Source: Trichomonas vaginalis G3 (Eukaryota > Parabasalia > Trichomonadida > Trichomonadidae). From it: a stretch of 64,000 nucleotides of DNA. This document shows positions 37,571 to 48,888 of this stretch, piece after piece; within the stretch, counting starts at the first letter, position 1; each line of letters begins with the position of its first letter. A program made the translations under genes and the position numbers. The notes below the pieces were generated by a model. That model ran no database searches. It saw nothing but the letters and a program-made list of their open reading frames with translations, and was not told where the DNA came from. Location of the stretch: NCBI RefSeq assembly GCF_026262505.1, contig NC_067204.1, positions 24,149,300 to 24,213,299 on the forward strand, given 5' to 3'.

Positions 37571-39418
37571 ATGGCCATACATAAGCTGATAATATTCTAT
37601 AGCATTACTGTGTTATTTTATCACATTGGCTTGTTTCAAGATATTCTAGCAGCTAGCAATAATTTTATATCGATTTTTAAAAAAATTTTAACAAATATTA
37701 TCAAGATTACCGTATCAATAACTTGGATTATTTCCTTCTTTTTCATTAAACCATTCAATACTGTCTTTTCCGCAAAATTGCAAAAAAATGAATTTCTCTA
37801 CGTAATTCCTATATTTACGGCATTATACGGGATATATATAAGGAGTATCAACGGATCCTCTCCTAAAATTGTCACACTGACGCCTTTATATAATTTTTAT
37901 TTAATTTTTGAAACAGTAGCTTTTGTAATTATATTTACTTTACTTTCAGCATTTTTCAAGAATATTTATGAAACATTAGGACCTGTTCAAGAAGATATCT
38001 TCATGATGCTCCTAGAGCAAAGAAAAACTTACAAAAGCAACAATGTCGTTTTTGTCACATTTTTCAAAAAATATGCATTGACTTGTTTCCTTCCATCTTT
38101 CGCATTCACGATTCATTACTATTTTCTGTGTAACAAAACATTTATCATTAAGAAAACTTCAATTCGTTTTCGACTGCATTTTCGCTTTTTACCTCTTTTA
38201 TATCTTGCCTCAGTTATATATTTCTTCTCAATCATTGTGAAACCTATAGAAGTAGAGCAATCTGATTTTCTCTTTGAAAAAAACATGGTAACACCACATA
38301 ACTCTCTTCTTCAATTCCCCACAAAAAAGAAAAATATAATTATGATTGGTTTGGAATCTTTGGATACTACTTACTATTCGACAAAGAATGGTGGTTGTAT
38401 AAACAATATAATAATTAAGAACATGGAAGAGATGGCACTTGATAAAAATAATGTCCATTTTTCACATTTGAAATATCCAAAACTTGGGGGAATGAGTACA
38501 CTATGGAGAACAGGGTATACTTTAGGAAGCACATTTGCGGCATTATGTGGTGCTCCTTTCATGGGGAAGAATAAGCCAAATGGAATGACAGAAGGATATT
38601 TAAACAATTTAACATGTTTAGGAGAGTTACTAAACGAAGCGAATTATATTACTTCAGCGACATATGGATGTCCTCCATTTGACCGGGGATATGGTCATGT
38701 ATTTGATTATCATCATTATCAAAGAATTAATGTTGTGGGAGAAATCTTGAAAAATCAAACCAATAATTTTTGGATCGATGATTATTTAACATATGGCATT
38801 TTCAAAACTGAACTCAATTTTCTACCAAAACAAGGAAAACCTTTCTTTGCATACATGTCAACAATTGATACTCATGAGCCAGGTTTTTCGTGCTATTTAT
38901 GCCCTAAAGAAGATAATAAGATGCTTCAGGCGGCAAAATGTGCCGATAATCAATTGAAAAATTTCTTAAGTTGGGCAAAAAATCAACAATGGTACAATAA
39001 TACTGTCTTCATGATATTTGGTGATCATGTGACAAGGGAGATTGGTATTAAAGAAATTGCTAAAGCGCAAAACTATAAAAGAGCATCATATGACCTTATC
39101 ATCAATTCAGAATTAAAGTCAAATAATACTTATGAAAGATTGTTTACGTCGTTTGATCTTATGCCAACAGTTCTAGCTGCGGCAGGAGTAAAGATAAAAG
39201 GAGATAGATTGGGTCAGGGTGTAAATTTATTTTCAGATATTCCAACTCACTATGAAACCTATGGTACTAAATTTGACAATAGTTTTGATGATGTAAGCAA
39301 ATGGTATGAAACTGTAATCATGCATAAGCCAACTGCCTGTGATGATTCCAACCCTTGCATTTTCATGCAGTCTTTAATACTTGATACAAAATATTCAAAT
39401 TTGAACATATCAAATTAA
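37571..39418 (+). CDS. Membrane sulfatase/LtaS-like alkaline-phosphatase-superfamily enzyme
   Basis: 615 aa. The N-terminal 235 residues contain about five to six membrane helices (for example YVIPIFTALYGIYIRS, FLPLLYLASVIYFFSIIV). Residues about 255-600 form the catalytic domain: NIIMIGLESLDTTYYST (metal-binding Glu), GSTFAALCGAPF (nucleophile Ser/Thr region), TIDTHEPGFSC (His ligand), and VFMIFGDHVTREIG (Asp-His ligands). This is the arrangement of LtaS/MdoB-type phosphoglycerol or phosphoethanolamine transferases and related sulfatases, acting outside the membrane on lipid-linked or surface glycans. Cysteine pairs (CYLC, ACDDSNPC) suit a secreted domain. The substrate is unknown. The frame is intact. 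Confidence 0.82.
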   Translation: MAIHKLIIFYSITVLFYHIGLFQDILAASNNFISIFKKILTNIIKITVSITWIISFFFIKPFNTVFSAKLQKNEFLYVIPIFTALYGIYIRSINGSSPKIVTLTPLYNFYLIFETVAFVIIFTLLSAFFKNIYETLGPVQEDIFMMLLEQRKTYKSNNVVFVTFFKKYALTCFLPSFAFTIHYYFLCNKTFIIKKTSIRFRLHFRFLPLLYLASVIYFFSIIVKPIEVEQSDFLFEKNMVTPHNSLLQFPTKKKNIIMIGLESLDTTYYSTKNGGCINNIIIKNMEEMALDKNNVHFSHLKYPKLGGMSTLWRTGYTLGSTFAALCGAPFMGKNKPNGMTEGYLNNLTCLGELLNEANYITSATYGCPPFDRGYGHVFDYHHYQRINVVGEILKNQTNNFWIDDYLTYGIFKTELNFLPKQGKPFFAYMSTIDTHEPGFSCYLCPKEDNKMLQAAKCADNQLKNFLSWAKNQQWYNNTVFMIFGDHVTREIGIKEIAKAQNYKRASYDLIINSELKSNNTYERLFTSFDLMPTVLAAAGVKIKGDRLGQGVNLFSDIPTHYETYGTKFDNSFDDVSKWYETVIMHKPTACDDSNPCIFMQSLILDTKYSNLNISN

Positions 39419-39923
39419 TTATATTATAAAGATAAGGGGACATCTAACAAGCTTGAATCTTCAAATGTATTGATATTATTATGAAATATATTAGATACAA
39501 GTGCATTGATTTGATTTGCTTTGATATTTTATTTATTTTTTTTTATACCTTTAAACTCTCAAATATTTAATATAATTACTCATAGATATCAACCGATTAA
39601 TTCTTATTTGATCAATTGATGAATCTTATAATATTAAATTATTTAGATTAATGATTGGATAATATTTTATATTCACCAATACATATCATGATTATTCTAG
39701 GTTGAAGTAAGTTATTGCAATATATGTATGGTAATATTTGGTGATGATGTTTCACAGATCTAATATTGAGTTTCAAAATGAAAATTGAATGGAATTTTCA
39801 TGATTTTATCAAGTTTTTTAGCTTCAAAAAATTTCTTCTGTTTTATGAAAATCAGCATCATAAGAAGTAAATGATGCGCAAAATCATTAATTTTCAAATA
39901 CATTATGATCTCATAGGATAATA
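39419..39923. other. Intergenic spacer, no gene seen
   Basis: About 500 bp of A/T-rich DNA between the sulfatase-like gene and the second mariner; nothing recognised. Confidence 0.55.
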
Positions 39924-41230
39924 TAGGGTGTCCAAAGGTGCGTTTAGCACAGCGCTCTATATGAGACTATTAAAGGAGATATATGCTGATTATAAATATA
40001 TAATAAAAAATATGAATATATGTATATGATGAGTATGTTGTATTTTGGCGCCATGCCGGGATATAAAATGAATTTTGAGACAAGAGGCGGTTTCGCGGGA
40101 AATTTTGGCGGGATTTTTTTTTATTTTTTTAATGAATCATAAAGAAAACATCCTCGCTCTTGCAAAAAAATGCAAAGACTGTAAAAAAATCTACGAGACA
40201 TTGGTAAAATGCTTCGGTATGGATGCTCCTAGCTATTCCACTGTAACATATCATGTTAGGATGTATCACTTCATGAACAAAAAGGCGCCCATCATAAAAA
40301 TTGACAAAAAATCGCCGGATCAAAGAAAAATCAAAGCAATTCTTCAAGCGCTAGATGAAGACCCAAGAGCATCACTCAGAAGGATAGAGGAGATGACAAA
40401 GATACCACGTACAACAGTCAGTTATTATCTGCACAATTATTTGAACTACAAACTAGCGTATACACGTTGGGTTCCGCACAACCTTAATTCAGTTCAAAAT
40501 AAATCTAGAGTCCAATCTTCGAAAGAGCTCCTCTCTATATTGGGTGCGTATCAATCCAAGAAGTTTCGCTTTTTAGTAACAGGGGACGAGTCTTGGTTTC
40601 AATATGCAACAGAAGCCAAAATCATGTGGATCCCGAAGGATGAAAATCCGCAAACATTCCCGAAGAAAAAAATTGACACACCAATGATGATGTTGTCGGT
40701 TTTTTGGGGCGTGAATGGCATCATCGCAATTGATATTCTTCAAAAACCTAATACGATGAATGCTCAGTATCTAATTGACAATGTTCTTACTCAAATTATC
40801 AATTCTGATGAGTTTGAGAAATCCAAACAACAAAAACAAAAGTTTGCAATTCATTTTGATAATTCAAGAGTTCACAAAAGTCATAAGGTAATGAATTACT
40901 TGGTGGAAAACAATGTCAAAGTTGTTCCAAACACAATTTATTCACCTGATATTGCACCCTCTGACTTTTATTTATTCGGCACGCTAAAAAAGAGAGCTGA
41001 AGGACGCGAATTCGCGAGTCCAGATGATCTTGAAAATTTTGTAAGAGAGCAATTTGAGCAATTTTCTCATGATGATTTAAAGCGTGTCTTTCAAGCCTGG
41101 ATCGATCGCTGCGAACGCGTGATTGAATCCAATGGTGATTATATTTAAATAAACTTTATATATATATGTAACTTGTTTATTTCTATTCGCAGTATTCAGG
41201 TTTGTGCTAAACACACCTTTGGACACCCTA
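39924..41230 (+). mobile_element. Mariner element, copy 2 (Tvmar1-like, 1307 bp)
   Basis: Same 28-bp ends beginning TAGGGTGTCCAAAGGTG as copy 1, flanked by TA (39922-39923, 41231-41232), in the opposite orientation and about 14 kb away. It is almost identical to copy 1; the visible differences are a few substitutions and short T-run length changes in the leader. It inserted in intergenic DNA between the sulfatase-like gene and PPDK. Confidence 0.92.
40132..41148 (+). CDS. Mariner transposase, copy 2
   Basis: 338 aa from ATG 40132 (MNHKENILALAKKCKD). The protein differs from copy 1 at only two sites that I could see (LPDQ/SPDQ and KKSRV/NKSRV). The D,D34D motifs are intact (LVTGDESWF, IHFDNSRVHK, PDIAPSDFYLF). 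The host-type initiator just upstream is altered from TCATTTT to TTATTTT, and the T run before it is longer; expression may be reduced. The longer frame upstream of the ATG differs from that of copy 1 and is not considered coding. Confidence 0.92.
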   Translation: MNHKENILALAKKCKDCKKIYETLVKCFGMDAPSYSTVTYHVRMYHFMNKKAPIIKIDKKSPDQRKIKAILQALDEDPRASLRRIEEMTKIPRTTVSYYLHNYLNYKLAYTRWVPHNLNSVQNKSRVQSSKELLSILGAYQSKKFRFLVTGDESWFQYATEAKIMWIPKDENPQTFPKKKIDTPMMMLSVFWGVNGIIAIDILQKPNTMNAQYLIDNVLTQIINSDEFEKSKQQKQKFAIHFDNSRVHKSHKVMNYLVENNVKVVPNTIYSPDIAPSDFYLFGTLKKRAEGREFASPDDLENFVREQFEQFSHDDLKRVFQAWIDRCERVIESNGDYI

Positions 41231-41485
41231 TATATCTTTTACATTTGTCAAATCATTTTTCGCAAGATACAATTTTTTTTCCAGAAACATATCAATTAAA
41301 GATGCATCCATCACATTCTTACACACCCTCAATTTTTCTGTTTGAGGTTTTATTTTCTCTCCATTCTCATACCAATATTCCCCTTTTAAAGAGTGTTTCA
41401 CAAAGCAATAAGTGCACCATTAAAATTATTGTTAGAAAAAAATATAAACTTAATTTTTTAAAAAATAAAAAGATAAAAAAAGATT
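41231..41485. other. Spacer between mariner copy 2 and PPDK
   Basis: 255 bp, A/T-rich at its end, with no gene seen. Contains the 3' end region of PPDK. Confidence 0.5.
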
Positions 41486-44236
41486 TTATTTAGCCATTTC
41501 ATTCAAGCAAGCATGAGCAGCAGCTAAGCGAGCTATAGGGATACGATAAGGGCTGCAAGAAACATAATCAAGACCTACTTTATGGCAGAAACCAATTGAT
41601 TTCGGCTCACCACCGTGTTCACCGCAAATACCAACAGTTAAATCCTTTCTTGTTGATCTTCCTCTTGCTACTGCCATGTCGATCAACTGACCGATTCCTT
41701 CCTGGTCGATTGTCTGGAATGGAGATGCCTCCAAGATTCCCCACTCTCTGTACTGCTGTAAGAAACCACCTTCAACGTCATCTCTTGAGAATCCCAATCC
41801 CATCTGTGTCAAATCGTTTGTTCCGAAAGAGAAGAACTCGGCGTATTCAGCCATCTTATCTGCGATGACTGCTGCGCGAGGAACTTCAATCATTGTGCCG
41901 AACATTGCGTGAATGTCAGCGTTGTGTTCTTTGAAGATCTGGTTTGTGATCTCCTCGTATTGTGGCTTGATTCTTGCCAACTCGTTGTTGTGGCATGTCA
42001 AAGGAATCATGATTTCTGGATGTGGATGTGCTCCTTTCTCCAATGCCTGGCAAACACCTTCTGCAATTGCTCTTAACTGCATCTTGAGCAATCCAGGGAT
42101 GACCAAGCAAAGTCTGACACCTCTGAATCCAACCATAGGATTTGTTTCATGGAGTTGTTCGCATTTGGCAAGGATTTTCTCTTTCTTTGCGAGCTCTTCT
42201 TCGTCAATTGCTATTCCGAGTTCTTTCTTTGTCCTCAATGTTGTTACTTCTTCTGTTATGATCAACAAATCAGGAAGGAACTCGTGAAGTGGTGGATCAA
42301 TGAGTCTGATGATAACAGGAAGATCTGTCATAGCTTCGAACATTGCTGTGAAATCAGAGATTTGTAAATTTTCTAATTCCTTCAACGCGGCATCTCTTTC
42401 TGCATCGTTTTCAGCCAAAATCATTCGTTGGACAATTGCGGATCTGTCACCAAGGAACATATGTTCTGTTCTGCACAAACCAATGCCTTCTGCACCGAAT
42501 GATCTTGCGCGTGTTGCATCTTCCGGTGTATCAGCATTTGCGCAAACCCAATCCGCGTTGATGGACCGCCGTTTGCATGGTTGCGGGAGTTTGGTGCTGA
42601 GCGAACTTCATCAGCCATGTCAAGATCTGCATGAGATCCTTCTGGTCTTCAAGGTTTGGCTTGACGAGAGGAACTTTGCCAACAAAGACTTGGCCGGTAG
42701 AGCCATCGACAGATGCCCAGTCGCCTTCGTGAAGTGTCTTATCTCCAAAGGTAACTGTTAAAGCGTTGAAATCGATGACAATTCCTGTGCAGCCGACAAC
42801 AGCTGGGATACCAATCTGTCTGGCAACGACAGCGGCGTGAGAGGCAGCGCCACCTTCAGCAGTGAACAAGCCCTTGGAGACACACATGCCTCCGAAATCA
42901 TCTGGCTTTGTAAACTGACGGACCATGATGACGTCGTTGCCTTTCTTGGCTTCTTCCTGGCATTTGTCGGATGTGAAGTAGATCTGGCCGACAGCAGCAC
43001 CTGGAGATGCCTTGACACCGTCTGCAAACTTGTTTGGTTGGGCAGCTTTGAGATCATCTGCTGTAAAGTGGGGATGGAGAAGCTGGTCGACATCGCCTGG
43101 CTCGACACGCTTGAGAGCTTCCTCTTTGGTGATATTCCTTCGGAAACAAGGTCGCATGCGATCTTGACTGTAGCTGCGGCTGTACGCTTGCCGTTACGAG
43201 TCTGGAGAATCCAGAGTTTCTCGTTTTCGATTGTAAATTCGATATCTTGCATATCTTTGAAGCGGTTTTCGAGCTTCTTAGTGATTTCTACGAATTGTTG
43301 GAATGCGCTTGGCATTTTCTCTTCGAGTTTGGCAATTGGCTCTGGTGTACGAACACCTGCGACGACATCTTCACCTTGTGCGTTGACAAGGAAATCTCCC
43401 CACAATGAAGCTTCACCGTTTGATGGGTTACGGCTGAAAGCGACACCAGTAGCTGATGTATCACCCATGTTACCGAAAACCATGGTAACGATGTTGCAAG
43501 CTGTACCCCATGAGTCTGGGAATCCGAATTTCTTACGGTAATCGATAGCACGCTGAGAGTTCCATGATCCGAAAACGGCTGCGACAGCACCACGGATTTG
43601 CTCAAATGGATCTTGTGGGAATGGATTTCCTGTATGTTTTTCGATGATTTCTTTGTAAATTCCTGTTAATTTCTCCCAATCCTCGGCCTGCCAGTCTGCA
43701 TCATTCTTGTAACCCTTTTCTTCTTGGCCTTTCTTAAGGGCTTCTTCGAATTCCTCATCTGGAATTCCAAGAACGATTGCGCCGTAGCCTTGGAGAAGTC
43801 TGCGGAAGGAGTCCCAAACGAAACGTGGATTATTTGTAAGATTGATCATTGCTTTGACTGTTTCATCGTTGAGACCTAAGTTGAGAACGGTATCCATCAT
43901 ACCTGGCATGGAAACACGAGCACCTGAACGGCATGAAACAAGAAGTGGTAATTTTGTATCGCCAAATTTCTTTCCTGTAAGTTCTTCGAGTTTATGTAAA
44001 TATGTTAAAGTTTCATCCCACATTCCTGGTGGAAAAGCTGGTGGATCTTGGGAGTAGTAATCGTTGCATGCTTCAGTTGTAATTGTGAAGCCTTTTGGAA
44101 CTGGAATTCCGTCCTTCGAGATGGCAGCAAGGTTTGCACCTTTTCCACCGAGAAGGGCGCGAACACCGTCCCAAGAGCCGGCCTTTTCTTCAACTTGGTC
44201 AACTTCATCGAATAAATAAATGTAACGTTTGGCCAT
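41486..44236 (-). pseudogene. Pyruvate, phosphate dikinase (PPDK), frame interrupted three times
   Basis: PPDK interconverts pyruvate + ATP + Pi and PEP + AMP + PPi and is used in PPi-linked glycolysis in trichomonads. All parts of the roughly 880-900-aa enzyme are present in order: the ATP-grasp N-terminus (FDEVDQ, LGGKGANLAAISKDGIPVPK, GNMGDTSATGVAFSRNPSNG), the phosphohistidine domain (AEGGAASHAAVVARQIGIPA), and the TIM barrel with FGAEGIGLCRTEHMFLGDR and VGICGEHGGEP (catalytic Cys). The frame shifts by -1 at about 43135 (TT where TTT is expected), 42621 (C for CC) and 42547 (CCC for CCCC, all plus strand). All three are one-base losses, two in homopolymer runs, so sequencing error is as likely as decay. 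Codon use is that of a very highly expressed gene. Confidence 0.92.
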
Positions 44237-44866
44237 CTTCGTTATCTAGTGTCACCTTTAACACGTTTTTTTAGAGTTTACAACTTCATTTCTGTTGGAT
44301 TCTTTTCCAAGCACCGTGAATATGAATTTATATATTACCTCATAGGGTATTTCCGAATTTGATTAAATTAGTTTATTTCTCTTTGATTTTTCAACAATAG
44401 GAATTAATAAAAATCAAAATTGAAGGAGTTCTATAGCAAATCTAAAATGAGTAGTTAGAACAAAATAATTTGTGCAATGCTTTATTTACCATTCAGTGAT
44501 TTCTTTGTATCAATTATTAATAAATCACCGAGATGTTCATAAAATGAAGAAATACTAATGTGTTGTTGGATTACTCCAGACATATTCTCGAGTTGCGCAT
44601 CATTCAAATATAGATGAGGCAATAAAACGATAATGATCCATTTTGAATGGAACTTCTCAAATTGTCCGTGAAACAATGAACCTATTCATTCATATATCAA
44701 TGAATGCATTTAACTTAATCCGATTCATATTCAAAATATGGTCCTCAAACGATCACTTGTATTTTAAAAAGCAGTGATAAAAACAGCTAATGTTTTTATT
44801 CGTGTTGGCAGAAATTCAAATTTAATTTATCTTTGAAATTTCAGAAGGACAAAACATCTGATCAAA
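44237..44866. other. Divergent intergenic region with a possible gene remnant
   Basis: 630 bp between PPDK and the beta-helix gene. A minus-strand open frame of about 60 codons (44482-44676) has no ATG start; it could be a degenerate gene piece, but I recognise no family. No repeat seen. Confidence 0.4.
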
Positions 44867-46879
44867 ATGATATTTTGGCTGTTTTTTATAAGCTACTGTG
44901 AAGAATATAATGAAATCACATTCAAACCAGGCTTGAATTTTATCACAGAACCTATTATAATTAAGAAAAACCACACCCTAATTGATGGTAAAGGAAAAGC
45001 TCGTTTAGTTGGCGGCGTGAAGCTTGGTAATTTTAAGAAAGTTGAAGATGAAAGCATTCTTAAACGACTCGATGAAAGCGTGAGGAAAAAAGTCTACCAA
45101 ATAAATCTAAAAGAATATGGAATTACAAGTCAATTGCCATTTCAGGAAATTGGATATTTTATAAATTACGACTCATCAAGCAATCATCTTTACATTGATA
45201 AACAACAAATGAATCTTGCACATTATCCAAGATATTCTACTTTTGTCAACATTTCTAACAAGGGTCCATTTCCATTTGCAATATCAGATGGTGTAGATAT
45301 TAATGATCCCAGAGTTTATACGTGGAAGTTTCATCCAAATATATATGGCGTGGGATATTGGGATTATGATTATACAGGAAGCTTAAGAAGTGTTTCTAAA
45401 ATAGATTATGACAATCATAAAGTTTATTTTGCGAAACCTCAAAAAGCAGGAAAAAATGCAAAATTAGTATTTTATAATATTTTGGAAGAACTTCGATATC
45501 CTGGTGATTTCTATATAGACAATAGTACAATGATCCTTTATTTTTATCCTTTCGGGAAAATTAATTCAAAAACCGAAATTATTTTATCAAATCATTCTAA
45601 TGCTATCATTAGAGCTCGTGGCATAACAGATATTGTTATTAAAGATATAAGTATTGGATTCACACCTCGTACTGCACTTTACTTTGACTGGTGCAATTCA
45701 GTTGTAATTGAAAATTGCGAAATTTCAAATATTGGAAATGTTGGAATTTATATTCTAGGAGATAACAACACAATCAGAAACTGCAAGATCCATCATACAA
45801 TGCGCCAAGCCATTGTCGTTGATTCAGCTCATGATGAATATACTCTAAAATATTCAAATTGTAAAGTTATAAACAACGAAGTTTATTGGTATTGTAACAT
45901 GAGTAGAAATGGGTTTACACCAGCGTTTAGGATTGAAGGTGTTGGTATAACAATATCACATAATTATATTCATCATGGAGCTGGACACGCAATATTTTTC
46001 TCTGGAAATAATATAATGATGGAATATAATGAAATTTCTGATATATTTGAATCTCCATTCCCAACATCAGCTTTTTACGCTGGTATGAATTACGTAACAA
46101 GAAATAACACAATTAGATACAATTATATTGATGATTTAGTTCCAAATAATGAGATACACCAAGGAATTTATATGGATGATTGTGAAAGTGGTGTAAATAT
46201 ATCACATAATATATTAGTGAATGCTGGTAGATCAATATGGCTTGGAGGAGGAAGAGATTACCATGCGAGAAATAATATAATTGTAAATGCCACTTTTGCA
46301 TTGTGGGTTGATGCAAGAGCTTGGGCTGAACTCAAACATTCCATAAATTCTTGAGACCAAGATTCTATACAATTCGTGATAATCCAAAAGTCAAAGGAAA
46401 TCTTCCTCCTTATATAACATCATACCCTAACTTATCTGTTATTGATCAGTATTACAAGAATAATACTGTTGAGTTTCCACTTATTCCACCTTCTGCCTTT
46501 GTTTTTTGATAATTGTTTTATTTATCCAAAGAATGCAGCTTTATTCAAGAATCAAGAATATGTCAATGGATCATATACTTTTGGAGAAGTATTCATTAAT
46601 AACTATATTAATGCAACAGAGAAAGATTTCGCCGATTTCAAGAATGGAGATTATTCAATTAAGAAAGGATCAAGATTGAACAAACTTGGCATGAATCCAG
46701 TTGATATGAGCGAAATGGGTTTGCTTAATAAAGGATCCAAGAAAAATGTTGTTGTTCCTGTGATAGTAACTCTAGTTGTACTTATAGTTATAGGAGTGAT
46801 AATTGTTCTTATCTATCTTAAGATTAAGAAGGATAAAGAAGCTGAAAGATCAATTGTTGAGAAGAAAATAGTTGTATAA
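44867..46879 (+). pseudogene. Right-handed beta-helix surface protein with C-terminal membrane anchor, frame interrupted twice
   Basis: The N-terminus MIFWLFFISYCEE is a signal peptide. From about residue 25 (NFITEPIIIKKNHTLIDGKG) it resembles secreted bacterial beta-helix proteins, with parallel beta-helix coils at about 245-490 (IVIKDISIGF, VVIENCEISNIGNVGIYILG, NTIRNCKIHHTM, GVNISHNILVNAGRSIWLGG). The C-terminus has one membrane helix (VVVPVIVTLVVLIVIGVIIV) and a short basic tail, so it is a type I surface protein. The fold suits polysaccharide binding or cleavage. Frame breaks: -1 at an A run at 46345-46347 and +1 at the T6 run 46502-46507. The domain is likely of bacterial origin (inference). 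Confidence 0.8.
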
Positions 46880-47458
46880 CTTTATTAATAAATCTTTATT
46901 TATATGTTGATTCATAATAACTTTTTCCTGACCAAAAACACTAACTTTTTACCTTAGAAAATTATGATTTACATCTTGAGTGTCAACAAAATTGAGAGGA
47001 TGCCGGATGGTTGTAAAAAAACTAGTAGAAAAAGAACAAACAGCTAGTATCACAATGAATTTTGGCACAACAATTTCAGTTTCTCCATGATTTCCAGAAT
47101 ATTCGCGTTTTCTTATCCTTCGAATAAAAATAACATTAATATCACACTAATAACGATTTTTGGGATCAACAAAGATATTTTCTATGTCAGTAAATATTGT
47201 GCTTTTTTTTGGATTGTGAATGTATCTATCAAGGTTCTAAATAATAAAATATCGCTTATGGTTGCTAATCTAGTTAATTTAGGATAATATAAAACTTTGA
47301 ATAGAATTCTACAGCATCTTCATATAGATTCAAGATATTGGCCATCCCATATCCTGTTACATATGGTAATGTTATGACTATTTATATCGAACAACGATTT
47401 TCAGGATCAACAAAGATATTTTTCATAAGAATATAAGGCAATGTGATGTCTGTTTATA
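46880..47458. other. Intergenic region with a diverged duplication
   Basis: About 580 bp. A segment containing GGATCAACAAAGATATTTT, preceded by AACGATTTT, occurs at about 47150-47180 and again at about 47390-47420. A TTTATATC(G/A)AACAA string recurs at about 47380 and 47453. No gene supported. Confidence 0.55.
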
Positions 47459-48871
47459 TCAAACAAAAAAATAATTAGTGGAACCTTCGATAGATGCGAT
47501 TGATTCTAGAATATGTTGTTGTTTTGAATAGAGTTCTTCGTCTAATTCAAGGTCATCTATTTGTTCAGCAAATTCAGCAAATTTAGCAGGATTTTGATCG
47601 ATAATTGAGTCTAATATGCATATTAATTTATTATTTATTGTTTGATCGTCTGCATCCGAGCATAGATCAATCAATAATTTCCAAATTTGATCCTCGATTA
47701 CGATCACATCAGTAGTAAATAGTAGATGCAAAATTTCAAGTATTAGATTGCAGGCAGAAAGCCTAATTTTCGCTGGTATTCTTTCCAAGTTTGAAATGAA
47801 AAATCTAAATAAATTAGAACCAAACAAATTCCTAGCAAATAATGGATCTCTTGATGAATAATTTGTGAGAAAGTTGATTGCATAAATGGAATAATCCCAT
47901 ATATCTGATGTTGCACACGAAATAAACTCTTCAAGAGTAGAAGTTGTTATCATTCTATCTACCATTGATGGATCTAATTTTGAGATGATTATATTATATA
48001 TTGCATATGAATTAATAATCGATTTTCTATCAATTTCATAATCTTTTTGCATTTTTTCACCAATTGGCGTTTCTCTAGGTATTTTGGATATTTTCCCATT
48101 TATATAAGGTAACGATGAGAAAACTATTTCGAAAATATCATTTTCGATAAAAAATTCGATCATATCTGGAAAATTATCAAGATAAGAAGCAATAATTTGA
48201 GATCCAATGTCATACATATGATATCCATAAATGATAGTTATGATTTCGCTCAATCTTTCTGCAATTTCTTTTGGAGGATTATTTTGAATTATTATATTTG
48301 TAATAAAGCCAATATTTCGAAGTATTATATCTTCATCTTTATATTCAATCCTCTCTTTGTGTTCTAGCATCATTTCAATGCCATTGCAGTCAAAAAAAGT
48401 TTCCAAAAGTGAAGGGAATCTATAAAACAAACTGGAAAGCATCTCGTATGAAACTTTAACATAATACAAAACATCTCTCTCCTTATCTAGTCCTTGGATC
48501 AAAACTGAAATTAAGTTGGAATTTGCAATTTCTTCTTCTTCAATCTGAGTATACCTTAACACTTTTTCAAAAAACCATATAAGATATACAACTTCTTGAG
48601 AAGTATTTTCAACAGATAAATTATTTAAAATTTCTAAGCACATTTTAGAAGCCATTACATCATTTAAATAATCTATATATGTTTGGTCTTCAATGAATTT
48701 GATTGACAGACGTGATGCAACATTGCAAGCTAAAATATAATTTTTATCATTTAGATGTGATTGAGCTAGTTCATAAAGTGATTTGAATTGGTTGAATTTT
48801 AGTTCATAATGCTTCTCATTAATAGGGATTTCCCTTTGAATATTAAGAATATCATCATCTTTATAGTCCAT
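47459..48871 (-). CDS. Armadillo/HEAT-like helical repeat protein
   Basis: 470 aa, all helical, with irregular ARM/HEAT-type helix pairs through residues about 80-440 (for example LLETFFDCNGIEMMLEHKER, RNIGFITNIIIQNNPPKEIA, RLSACNLILEILHLLF). No signal peptide or membrane anchor. Such proteins act as scaffolds or transport adaptors in the cytosol or nucleus; the family is not specific. The start ATG at 48869-48871 (MDYKDDDILNIQRE) is preceded at 8 nt by a perfect Inr TCACTTTTT. The frame is intact. Confidence 0.7.
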   Translation of the reverse strand: MDYKDDDILNIQREIPINEKHYELKFNQFKSLYELAQSHLNDKNYILACNVASRLSIKFIEDQTYIDYLNDVMASKMCLEILNNLSVENTSQEVVYLIWFFEKVLRYTQIEEEEIANSNLISVLIQGLDKERDVLYYVKVSYEMLSSLFYRFPSLLETFFDCNGIEMMLEHKERIEYKDEDIILRNIGFITNIIIQNNPPKEIAERLSEIITIIYGYHMYDIGSQIIASYLDNFPDMIEFFIENDIFEIVFSSLPYINGKISKIPRETPIGEKMQKDYEIDRKSIINSYAIYNIIISKLDPSMVDRMITTSTLEEFISCATSDIWDYSIYAINFLTNYSSRDPLFARNLFGSNLFRFFISNLERIPAKIRLSACNLILEILHLLFTTDVIVIEDQIWKLLIDLCSDADDQTINNKLICILDSIIDQNPAKFAEFAEQIDDLELDEELYSKQQHILESIASIEGSTNYFFV

Positions 48872-48879
48872 ACAATTTG

Positions 48880-48888
48880 AAAAAGTGA
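48880..48888 (-). promoter_or_regulatory. Initiator TCACTTTTT of the ARM-like gene
   Basis: Minus-strand TCACTTTTT, 8 nt before the ATG at 48871. It is identical to the initiator of the 12731 gene. Confidence 0.75.

Noticed and set aside
44482-44676. 64-codon minus-strand frame between PPDK and the beta-helix gene
   Set aside because: No ATG start and no recognised family; at most a remnant.
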